From Parasponia andersonii (lineage: Eukaryota > Streptophyta > Magnoliopsida > Rosales > Cannabaceae), in the NCBI GenBank assembly GCA_002914805.1, contig JXTB01000235.1, positions 571,634 to 635,633 of the forward strand: 64,000 nt of DNA. The letters are read 5' to 3'. Position numbers and translations under genes: made by a program. Shown here piece after piece: positions 37,490 through 48,908 of this stretch. Every line of letters begins with the position of its first letter. Positions within the stretch are counted from its first letter, which is position 1. A model generated the notes under the pieces. It saw only the letters and a program-made list of their open reading frames with translations. It was not told the DNA's origin and searched no databases.

Positions 37490-38870
37490 GGTGATGTTTC
37501 TACCACTACCAATTTTTCTAAATTAATTAATTAGTTAACTAATTAGATAATTATTTAATTTGAATTCAAATTTTAAAATGAATTCAAATTAGTTAACTAA
37601 TTAGATAATTATTTAATTATTTAGGATAGCTATCTATTTTTTATTTATCCTATTTTAAATTTGATTTACTTTAGGATAATGTTAAATTTGAATTAATTAA
37701 ATAAATAGGATAAATCTAATATTTAATTTGAATTTGAATAGGAGATCTACTAATTTTTGAAATTGGAAAAGATTTCCTATATTATCTCTATTATTTGAAT
37801 TTTGAATTTAAATAGATAATGATTATTCAAATTAATTAGATATTTAATGAGATTAGATATGATTAGATATTATCCTGATAAATCTAATAATTATTTTGAA
37901 TTTGAATAACATATCTACTAATTTTTGAAATCAGATTAGATTTCCTATCAATTTTATTTAAATTTCAAATTTAAATAAATAACAATTATTCAAATTTATT
38001 TGATATTTATGAGATTAAATATGATTAGATAATTATTCATAAATCATGATAGTTTAAATTTGAGTAATTTAATTTTAGTAATTATTTTTAATTTAAATTT
38101 GATTTAAATTAAGATATAGTTTTTGAATTTAATTCAGAACTAAATATAATCAGATTAGATTTAAATAATTACTATCCATGGATTATTTAAATTCGTAATT
38201 AATGAGATTAATTAGGATAGAAAATATTTGAATTTAATTAGATTAATATTCAATAGTTAATTGTAATAACTATTTATCTAGTAACTATTCTAATTATAGT
38301 AATTAGAATATAGTTAAACAAAACTAATTAGATTAGTAACTCTACTTATTAATGAGATTAATTAGGTAATTAGTTAATATGATTAATTAATGAGAAAATT
38401 TATATCCTTTTATAATTAAAATAATTTTAATAATAATAAAAATTTAATAACGATTATATTTCTATTACAATTAAATTTAGATATGATCTTAATTAATTAC
38501 TTGATTATAATTAGATATAAATACTAGAAAAATATAGTAACATTATATGAGTTATAAGTTTCTAATTAATTAGGATTAATTAAAAGAGTTTTAATTATTT
38601 CCTAATTTAGAATATTGCAATTAATCTTTTCTGAATATAGTTATAGAAATAGGATTTCTATAATTAAAAGTAATTATCTTTTATTATCCTTTTTTAGATC
38701 TTAATGAGTTTAAGATAATATCTTAATGAGATTAAGATAGGATTAAATAAATTAATTAATTCTTTAATTAACTAATAATTAGATAATAAATATTATTTAT
38801 TTTCTAATTATTTAAATTATCCTAATAAGTCAATAATTTAAAAATATTTGATATTTTAAATTTANATGTG
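37490..38870. other. Extremely AT-rich stretch in the copia leader
   Basis: About 1.4 kb of TTAATTA/GAATTTAAAT-like low-complexity sequence that follows the GC-rich island. It holds one undetermined base near 38865. Not coding. Confidence 0.6.
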
Positions 38871-40616
38871 ATAATTATGGTAATATTTTGTGCTGTGGTA
38901 TTTGACATAAAATATTGTTAATTATGAGATAATTATGGTATTATTTTATGTGATAAAATGTATTTTAATAATTATGAGATAATTATGTTTTTACAAAATA
39001 CATTTGATATGATTGTCATATTGAGTGGGAGGATCTAAAATTTTGATATTTTAATCCAAAATTATTTAAACCTTTCTTCAGTTTTGAAATGATTAATTTT
39101 GAGAAAATTAATGAATATTTATAAAGTTGTTTATATTCATTATTTGTATTTATAATTATTTGTTAAACTTTTATACAAATTTTTTTTATAACTGTTTACT
39201 TATTTTTATAAATGCGCTTAGAATTTAATTTGATTAAATTCCATTACTAAGAATCTCTAAAATTATTAGTTGAATAATTTAGCAGTTAAAGTTTCTTAGT
39301 CTATTTTTCAAAACTAATGTTTTATACAGTTTTTCAATTATTTATCTTTGGTTGAAAGATTGTTGACTAAATAATTGAATTTTCTTCTGGAAAAATATTC
39401 CTTGAATGATTTACAATCCACAGACCTTCTTACTTGATCGTTACGTCCTATATGCTTTTATTGTCTAATTTTATATACATGAGATGTATAATATTATAGT
39501 GTTAGCTCTTTAGCTTTAGACAATAATTGTTTGATCATAGTACCATGTTTATTGTAGTATGTCATAATGTCTTAAATTAGCTTATTCTCTTTAAGTCGCA
39601 TAATTGGATATATATAATTAATTTTGTGGTTACTAAATAAGTTAGATAACTGGGTAAAATCAGGATCCCTAAATTTTAAAAGAATGAGTGGGAGCGGGTA
39701 TGAGATATCCATGGTCTCCATCATTAGTTCAATGGTTCTAAAGATGTGTTTCGCCTCAGAATCTTGTTGAGCTCCCGTAGGAAGGTTTTCATCTAGGTAT
39801 TACCGGTATTGAGTCTCTTAGTATAAATTTGCGAGTGGACTTTACGTCCTGATCTCCCATAGGAGACTATATTATTTAAGAAAGCTTATAAATTGAAATG
39901 ATGGTTACACATTCAACATAGGATGCTATTAACCTCCCGAAGGAGCTATGTTAGTAATTCTATGGACCGATAAACTGGGTAATTAGCAAACTGGAATATG
40001 AGATATTTGTCCTTTTTATCTAAAGTGAATTGTTCACATTTAAATTGTTGATTCACATGATTACCCGTAGGAAACTTGTGATCCATGGTAGGTTAAAATA
40101 CCTTGAATGTGACAGTAATAGGGATTCTTACACAAGCATTTTATCTTGATAGATTTAATATTAAGTATTCTAAATTCTTTTATATTCAGATAAACTAGCA
40201 AATTTAGTCAAGTACTAGGAGGATCATAATTTGCATACTTGTCCATAGTTTATTCTTAGTTTCCAAATGACCAATAAAAGCATAACACATAATCTTCTTG
40301 TTTGATTATATGTCATAACATTTATGTTTTCTTATTTTACTCTAAATATACTCCAATATTTTGCACGAATTGTTTACTGATTTTAAATCAGACACTTTGA
40401 TTGTTAAATCACAAGAGTTGGTGATTTTGTCAAAGTTTATTCCTAATAATTAATACCCTTATTGAGGTATTTATTATTTTACTTAAGATAATGAACACCC
40501 TTGTTGAGGTGTTTATTATCTTACTGCAAAATTAAATCGAAACAAAGATATGTGTATTTAATTATATTTCCCTATATGTTTAATTAAGAATTAAACTTAT
40601 AGAATTTAATTGTGAA

Positions 40617-42266
40617 TTGAATTCATTAAATTTAATTATGAATTGGATTTCTTTTATGACTTTTTGTCTAATTGGAAATCTTATTATTTTGCAGCTTGAG
40701 GAAATATTGTTTCATAGGATGGACAAGGTTTCCAGAAAGAGGAAAGAGACAAAAGTATACAATATAAGGAGTAAAACGAGGACATTTATGGAGACATCTC
40801 AGCGTTCAAAGAGTTTAAACAATAATCAACATAAGGATACCTCAACTGAAAAGAGGTCAGGAGCTTCTTCGATAGTTAGGTTATTTGGAAGGCCAAGAAA
40901 ATCTCTCTCTACTGAGGATAGAAGAGATCTCTTGCTAGTGGACTCAGGATCTAGTGTCAATATCTGCAACGACAAGAAATAGTTCATTGAACCAAATCAA
41001 TTAAATAATGTTGGTCGTGATGTGGAAGTTTTAGACTATCGAAGAGTTCGAATAAAGGGCATATGCGATACTTACCTAAAGGTCAATGATAGCTCCATGA
41101 TCTTGAAAGATTGCTATTACAGACCAGAATTTAGTTTAAATGCTCTTTCAGTATCGAAGATGTTTAAAGAAGGCTATCGCTTCGAGTTTGACAAGAAGGT
41201 GAAAGTCTTCTATAATAATCTATTGTACTGTGTGGGAGAAATGCATAATGGACTTTATGTCCTAAGCTCAAAGCCACAAAGTACATCATCTTCAATCATG
41301 AGCATTACTACACTCTAAGAGATCGTAAATGACATCAGGAAAGAGTGCAACACCATCGATTGGCACAAACAACTCAGGCACATGCCATGCTCAGAAATTC
41401 GCAAACTTATGGAGCTGGGTCACTTGCCTGAAGTAGACATCAGCAACGACATATTGCAAGAAGCCAGTAAAGTGCAAGCATCATCTTGCTACTCATTATG
41501 AGAAAGCTAAGGCATGTTTAGAGTGCTTACATGTGCATATCTATGAACTTATGGAGGTAGTTTCCTACAACAAGCATACTTTGTTTATCATCTTTATTGA
41601 TGAATATTCGGACTTTGGTCAAGTCTATTTTCTCAAGAGATATGATGAAGTCCCAGATGCTTTCCATGAGTTCGACAGAAAGGTGCGAATGCAACATGAT
41701 ACCAAGGTCAAGAAGTTCAAGATTGAAGCCAAACATCATGATATGGATTCTCTTTTAGACCTACTGAGGCCAACACTAGCCAATCTAACTATTCCTTATG
41801 AATATGCGACTATCTATGAGCATAGTTGTATAGGAGCTGCTGAGAGGTACAACATCAAACTCAAGCAAACCATAGAGCTGATGTACAAGGAGTCGTTGTT
41901 GTCCTATATATACTAGAATTATACTTTAACGATAGCTTCGTACATCCTCAACTTCATTCCATCAGATAGAGTTGCTTCAACACCTTTTCAGATGTGGATG
42001 GGCTATGTAGAGCTTAGAGTATCTAAAAATATGGGGTTGCGAAGTATAGGCGTACAAGAAAATAGGAGACGAAGTTGACAAGAATTCAAAAAAGTATTTT
42101 CTACTTAGCTATCCAAAGGAAGAGAAGGGCTACATTCTTTACAGACAATCTACGAATACTACATTTATCAGCAAAAGTGGAGACTTTCTGGAGGACGAAA
42201 GAGATGTCCGTCAAGAAAACAATGAAGAGAGAGCTTTTGATCTTCATTGCTTTTCTTAGTCATTAA
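40617..42266 (+). other. pol remains of the copia element (fossil)
   Basis: Basic C-terminal gag-like sequence, protease motif DSGSSVNIC, a GAG-pre-integrase-like block (SLNALSVSKMFKEGYRFEF) and integrase-like blocks (TLFIIFIDEYSDFGQVYFL; HSCIGAAERYNIKLKQTIEL). It is broken in several places. Confidence 0.65.
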
Positions 42267-42376
42267 GTTGTTAGTTGAACACTTAGATTTTGCTTTTATT
42301 AATTTTGGTCGTTTGGAATATTTTGGAATTTTTAGTATGTTTTTTTTAGTAACTGATTTTTGGATGAGTAGAAGAT

Positions 42377-43291
42377 TGTTGGGATTTTTGTCCTAAAAAG
42401 CAGATTTCCAACTTTACCCCTTTGAGTATAAACAACTTTCTCCTATATGCAATTATGATATTTACTAAATTAAACTATCTTAGTTGAATAGTTTATTCAT
42501 CTGAAAAAGATTCCATGACTTTATATGTGTATAAAAAACAAACATGATTAAGTATTAATTATAGGGAGACTTGTTTCTTTATCTAAGTCTAAATGAAGTA
42601 GTTTACAATCTATAAATAAAGATGGAATACTTTATTTACTATAGGTTGCAGTGTTTGTCTATTTCAACGGTAATGATGTGTCTCAAATCATTGAAGTATC
42701 TGACTTCTGATATAAACACTAATACAACATAAACAAGTTATGTGTATTGAACTGGACTAGGTAATATAAAGAATTGGAGTGCCGTAACTCAATTCTTATA
42801 TTATCACAAACTTGCTCTTAGCATATAGATCTTAATCTTTGATGTTTGACCGAACTTACTTTCATGGGTTATAGCTTTTTGATTTGTTAAAAGACTAACC
42901 TCTATAAAATTAGAGGTGAACTCTAGCATATTTGAGATTATGGCTTATGAATTAGTGGGAACACCAAATAGTTAAGGATACTATATATTAATGCCACTGT
43001 AGGTTCTTTCAAGATTTATGAAAAAATTAAATCTAAGATCTTAGTATTCACTTTGTGAATTGATCGATAATTTTGTCTAAATGGCCATTGAGAACAAAAT
43101 TATCGACAATATTATTCCTTGATAGAAAGATGGTAACTTAAAGGTAAATAGGTGATGGAGGAGTATTACGGTAATTTCACCTATCCAACTACGGCATTGT
43201 ATATGGATTCTATACAATGCATTATCAATGAATGTATTTATCTGAGGATGGACTACTGCTCTTGTAGTGAAGATTGAGCTTGCTAATAGAT
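42377..43291 (+). repeat. 3' LTR of the copia element, cut by a LINE
   Basis: Starts TGTTGGGATTTTTG after a purine-rich GTAGAAGA, and follows the family LTR for about 900 bp. The similarity stops at the 3' end of the LINE. The rest of the LTR is not found beyond the LINE. Confidence 0.75.
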
Positions 43292-45125
43292 ATTTACTTT
43301 TATTTTGATAAGAAATGAAAACTATATTAATAATGAAAATCAGTTACAAAGTTGTTAAGCTATCCACAGGAAACAGAGATTACAACAAAGGTCTCTAATC
43401 CCTAACCACAACTGAGGAGGGAAAACTATTGAAATCTTTTACATTATGTAACCAAATAGACCCAGTATCTAACTCTATCCCATAGCAAATCCGCACATTC
43501 TTCACTCTCCTCAAAAATTCTCTTATTTCTTTCCAACCAAATACCCCAAAAACTAGCTAGAGCAGCCACCTCTCAAAGGATTTTAGCTCTCTTGTTTACA
43601 TAGAAACCATGGCCAAGTTGAAGTAAGTCTAGACAGGACCTAGGAAATACCCAGCTCCTCCCAAACTCCTTCAGGATATAAAGCCACAACCTTGTTGAAA
43701 TCTCGTAGTGTAGAAGCAGATGATTCAAAGATTCACCAGGCTTTTGGCAAAGAATACACCAGCCAGGGAATAAAGAGTGGAAATGTCTTCTTTTCTAAAG
43801 AACAACATGAGTGCTCAACTTATTCAAGCCTAGCAACCAAGCAAACACCTTGATTTTTGAAGGGACAGGGGCTTTCCAAATAATATTAGAAGGAATAGGA
43901 AAAACAGTAGTAAAACCACTGCTCAAATAAACAAAAGCTGATTTGTAGGAGAAGACTCCTGATGGATCTTCCGTCTAGATTCTCCTATCTTCGGCAATAG
44001 GATTGATTCTAACAGACTCCAGGTGAGAAAGAAGCTCTAGTAATTAAGGGACTTCTCTGTCACTGAAGTTCCTCCGGAAATGAAAATTCTAGCTATTAGC
44101 GTCAATAGGTTTTATAGTTGAACATCCAAAAAACTCTAACATAGATCTTCCTTTGTGAGAGGAGAGTCTGTATAAAGAAGGGAAAACTACTGCAAATGAG
44201 TCTCATCCTACCCATTTGTCTTCCCAAAATCTGATCATAGTACCTTTTCCTACTTTAAAGGCCACTAGCCGGAAAAACTTATCATAGAGAGAAGAAATGT
44301 CTTTCGAAAGACTTCTAAGAGTCACTCTGCTCGCCACTGCAGCATCCCAGTCATTAGTATTAAGCTCATACTTGCTCTTAATGATTTTATGCCATAAAGA
44401 ATTCAATTCATGAGGAAACCTACACAACCATTTCATTAAAAGAGCTTTATTTCTAACAAAAACTCTACCAATGCCGAGCCCACCTTGATTCTTGGAGCGA
44501 CAAACCACATCCTAGGCCACCAAATGCTCTCCTCTTGAATGATCACTACCTTCCCAAAAGAAATCTCGTATTAGTTTCTCCAACACCTCGATCACTCTAG
44601 AGGGGGCTTTAAACAAAGATAGGTAATAAATCAGAATAGAGACCAACACAGATTGGATAAGTGAGTCTACCACCCTTAGAAAGGAAGGCTTTCTTCCGCC
44701 CATCTAATCTTTTTGCTACTTTAGCTATCACAGGCTCCCAAAATTCAAATTTTCCCGGGTTACCCCCCAACGGCAATCCCAAATAGTTAATAGGCCAGTT
44801 TCCCACTTCACACCCTGAATTGACCGCAAAAGAATTTAAAAAATCCTCCACATTAATACCAAACAACGTGCTTTTAGCCATATTAATTCGTAGACCAGAA
44901 ATAGAGCAGAAAACTTCAAGCAACTTTAGGAGACTAGTAAACTTAATTCTATCCGCCTCTAAAAATAACAGGGTGTCATAAATTGCAAATGAGAAACCTC
45001 CACCCTCTCCAAACCAACCACGAATCCCTTAACTACATCACAAGATTTGGTTTTATTGATTAATCTTCCAAGCATATCGACTACCAAAGTAAACAAGAAT
45101 GGAGATAAAGGACCTCAACTCCATT
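43292..45125 (-). mobile_element. 5'-truncated L1-type LINE, minus strand
   Basis: On the minus strand the sequence encodes the C-terminal part of a plant L1 ORF2: SGLRINMAKSTLFGIN and WPINYLGLPLGG (44609-44923) after the reverse-transcriptase palm, GGRLTYPICVGLYSDL, then SKNQGGLGIGRVFVRNKALL (44203-44508), FRLVAFKVGKGTMIRFWEDK, and a zf-RVT-like block with ASFWGIWLERNKRIFEE near 43540. The frame is interrupted several times, for example between 44512 and 44609. The 3' end lies at the left, in TTTTGATAAGAAATGAAAAC (no long poly-A), and the 5' truncation is near 45125. A dead copy. Confidence 0.8.
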
Positions 45126-46092
45126 ATTATTATTATTTCTTTTTTCACAAATTCTTAATTTTATAGGACACCTTTTTTTTAATATAAAAAAAACTAACTT
45201 TTAAGATTAAAGCTGATGAAGAAAAGAAAAATAGGTCAAAATGATAATTGCCAAAACATACCTTAAATTTTATGCGTTCTATAATTTAAAACCTAAAATT
45301 TGGACTCTATAAAATAATATTTTTAGATTAAAAATTTTTGAAAATTAATAATTTTTTGACTAATTTTAAAAATGAGAAAACAATAATATCCTCCATTAAA
45401 ACTAGATTAATTCATATTATTTATCTTAATTTTGAGAATATTATTACATTTTATCATTTAAAATTATTCAAAAGATCAACCCAAGAACCCAGGCATTAAT
45501 TTTTAGAAATTATTTATCTCAAGAGTCCAAACTTCAGGATTTAAATTAAAAAACAACCACATTTAAGAGTATTATTTTTGCAGTTATCCTAGGTCAAATT
45601 ATTATTATTAAAATAAGAAAAATTATGACTCATTTTCTTTTAAAAAAAAAAAAGTTAGTGAAAGGCCAAAAAATTATGGGCCCATTTGGTATTAGATTTG
45701 GAAGAAATTTGATTTTTATGGTAATTTTTCAAAAAAAATTGAAAAATCCTGAAATTTAAAATTATTCTAAAAAATCTCAGATTTAATTATAAAAATATCA
45801 CTTTTAAAAATATTTAGTAAAATACCACTTTTTATTTTTATTAATTGATGAGCTATTTAAGGTAGCTAGTCGAGTTACCTCAGACTTGAATAGTTACATC
45901 AAGTAACTGAATTAGTTACTCTAACTAACCTAAATGGTTATTGTGAGTGCTATTGAAAAAAACCAATTTTGAAGAAAAATGGTATTTTTCTAACTATTTT
46001 GAAAAGTGTTATTTTTCTAATAATACTTTTAAAAAGCGATATTTTTCTAAATCAAACCGAGATTTTCAAAAAAAATAGTCCATCCGAGATAA
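45126..46092. other. Intergenic AT-rich DNA upstream of the RUS2 promoter module
   Basis: No gene recognised. The word CCATTTGGTATTAGATTTGG at 45682 recurs nearly unchanged at 62878 (CCGTTTGGTATTAGATTTGG), which may be a MITE end shared by the two places. Three short related GTATTTTTCTAA words occur at 45980-46050. Confidence 0.4.
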
Positions 46093-46599
46093 AGGAACAT
46101 TTAATATTTCACATACCTTTTTCATTTTTGGCTAGAGGGCAAATTTGGAAACCATATTTTTCCTCTCTCTGCCTAGTCCTCTTTTTTATTAGTCCTAAAA
46201 AAGTTACTATATCATCGTAGTCCTATAAAAAATTAAAGGTACCAACTAGTTTAATCCATATCCTTTTCTCGAAAAGTAACCCCAAGCAGCCCATTTTCTT
46301 TATTTGCGCTAAGCCTAAAGCCCCAGCTCAACACTCTCTCCTGTCGCCCCAACGCTCGCGGTCCTCTCTTGCTTTGTCTGTCTCTCGCAACTCTCCCACC
46401 CTCCCTTGCCATCTCAGTTAGTCTCTCTCATTCTCTTGATTAATGATTAGTAGTATATTTTCCAACATTTTGATGGACTTCGTAGCTTTCTTACATTCTT
46501 AATGTTGCTTTAAAAAAAGATAAATTAATTAATAACTTATGGTTTGATTAATCTGTCTCCACTAATAAGCATTTATGTATTCGTAAATAACAGATTTAC
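46093..46599 (+). promoter_or_regulatory. Promoter and CT-rich leader module, copy A (upstream of RUS2)
   Basis: 507 bp that is about 94 percent identical by eye to 62149-62666. It contains a TATA-like CCTATAAAAAATTAAAG near 46221, an AGCCCATT (site II type, reverse TGGGCT) near 46288, and a CT-rich leader with CTCTCTCCTGTCGCCCCAAC near 46332. Arrangement and composition fit a plant core promoter with 5' UTR. It probably drives RUS2, whose first coding ATG lies 2.3 kb downstream, which would need one or more leader introns. Confidence 0.55.
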
Positions 46600-48908
46600 A
46601 GCCTAATCACTTATGCTTCTTAATTATTTCTTTGTTATTGTCTTGTGATCTGTTGTTGGTATTCTCTTCTTTTTTTTTTTTTCTGGTATTGTGTTTGTAG
46701 TTGTTTGTGTGTAGTACTGCTCACATACAATACGTTGGAGTAACAAGTCAATTATTTAGTGAACTTAAGATTGTTGGAAGTTTAGTTTTGATGGTAGAAA
46801 TATATTTCTTTCCTTTGGTCTTGGGGACTTTTCTTGGAATTGCTTGTGGTTTAATGTTAGACCGATTGGCTCTTGTTAAGTGGCCAATGGACTAGAGATG
46901 AGTTGCCTTGACTCATTTTACTGTTTCATTCTTTATAGATTACATGCGACAGAAATAGTTTTTGAAGTTTTGCTCATTGCTCTCTCTTTCTCATGTTGAA
47001 CCTTTTTCTAATATCGGGTGTCTCCTATTAATTGATGTGCATGCACTTAGATTAGTAACAATTGTTTCACTTGTATTTTTTAATGTTTCTCTTTTTATTT
47101 TAAAATTTTATAACATGTGTTTCTCTTTTTATTTTTACAAGTACAAAGGCAAAGATATCTCCATCATCGCAGGTACTCTAAATGCCATTTTTAGTTTACT
47201 TTGGGATTTAATAGAGTTAGTACTTTTTATTTTTTTTGATTATTTAGAATACATCATAATAGAGTTAGTTCTTGATTTTAGCACATGCAATTACTGTAGC
47301 ATCTAAACTTACAAGAGGAAGAGGCAATCGTTCAAGAGGTTTAAAGCAATTGTTTAATTACATTTTTCACTACAGAATGTAATTGAGAGGTGCTTCGGAG
47401 TAGAAATTAATAGAATCATAACTTTTACTTTATTATATGATAGTATTTAAGAATTGTATTCCTTTCCTTTAATTTAAGATAGTATCAATGAAAGCATTAT
47501 AGTATTTTACTTTGTTTTATAATAATATTAATAAATTTATGATTAAAATGTGTGTATATATGTGTGTGTATATATATATAGGTTAGAGCGTATGTATGTA
47601 AAGAATTTCATTGTTTTTTTTTTCCGAGTAATAATTTTGTATTACTTAAATCTTTATTTTTAATTAAAATAATTAAATTTAGAAAGAATAGAAACTGTTT
47701 TAAAAAATTCTCAACCAAACACAAAGTTGCTAGGGCCCATTTTTGGCCCTTTTTGTTTTTGTCTGTACGCCAACTCCAACTCGGAGACGGAGGAGACTGG
47801 TATTATATTTATATTATCGTGGAAACCTAGTCAGATATGGCTTCTTCCAGTAGTTCAACACTGGTTACACTGCCTTATCCAAGTCCAACTGCAACTGCTG
47901 GCTAGAATTGCGTTGTCTCAAATGTAAGAGTAAGACTACTTTTTCTTTATTTTCTTTTTCCCTCGTTCTCAGCTGCTATGCCGTATGCGACTTGTCGTTT
48001 CGGCTCAATCAGATGGTCTGTTGTCGTTTTGGTTGTTTTGTCATTTCTAATTCATCCCTCCCTGGTTATTTTTAAAACTTAATTATGAGCTGGGGATTCA
48101 TTTTTCGGTGCTTTACTCGGACTTTTGTCCGATGACTTTTTTTTTTTTTTTTTTTTTGGGTAGCTATGTAGACTTGATTAGTGCAAGCAAAATGTTCGAC
48201 AAAATGCCTACGAGGAATGTTTGAGTCGTTTTATACGGGTTTTTTTTCATCTGTTACTGTGCCTTAATTGAATTAATATTTTATACTTATTTACACAGAA
48301 TCTGAATCATAAGTATGTTTTACTGTCTTACTTCAGAATTTTGTAAATTTATGTGACTGAAATGGAGTAGTTATTTCAAAACTGTGTTACCAGACCAATT
48401 TTTAAATCCTATACCAAGCATACTTTTGTTTTTGCATTACATCCTTTGTTTTTCAATCATGGGTTTTCCTCTGATTTAGGTAATTTCTTCATTCTCTTTT
48501 TTTTTTGGGCAGTTCTTGTCTTGATTTTGTGAGTTCATGTATTATATCGAGGTTTGTAAAACTATGCATTATACTATTATGTTTATGTGTGTGTATATTT
48601 ATATACGTATAGAAGTCTTTGTGAGTGAGTGCTTTTGCAAAATGAAACATTTATTTGGCCGCATTTGTATATGATTGCAAAGCAACTTTTAATCGAGGAA
48701 CTTCAGTAAACACATCAATATGAAATATGAAGCATGCAGTGAATACATGGTTTAAGCGAGCAGCTACTAGTACTGGTAGGAGAATTTTTTTTTTTTTTCC
48801 CCAGCAAACTCAAGTTGGAAGTTACATACTTAATGATTTTTACTGTCTACTCTGATTTCACTCTCTCTATTCCTCCTTTTTTTACAGCTTCATTGCCTTA
48901 ACTTGACG
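46600..48908 (+). other. Probable 5' UTR introns and leader exons of RUS2
   Basis: No coding family recognised. A candidate leader exon is 47740-47925, ending CTCAAAT|GTAAGAG, a good donor. It includes a short upstream frame beginning MASSSSSTLVTLPYP. The last leader piece would be 48888-48908, after the acceptor TTTTTTTACAG. Confidence 0.35.

Larger units (their letters stand above)
35221..43291 (+). mobile_element. Ty1/copia retrotransposon, broken, 3' LTR cut short
   Basis: 5' LTR 35221-36621 (TGTTGGGATT to TTCCTACA), primer site TTGGTATCAGAGC at 36623 complementary to initiator methionine tRNA, an internal region with a GC-rich then a very AT-rich leader, weak pol remains at 40617-42260, and a 3' LTR from 42377 that stops near 43291 where a LINE begins. 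Visible parts: a protease-like LLVDSGSSVNICND near 40935, a GAG-pre-integrase-like block (41022-41318), and integrase pieces (41533-41916). No reverse transcriptase or RNase H block was seen. Heavily broken and probably non-autonomous for a long time. Confidence 0.75.
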
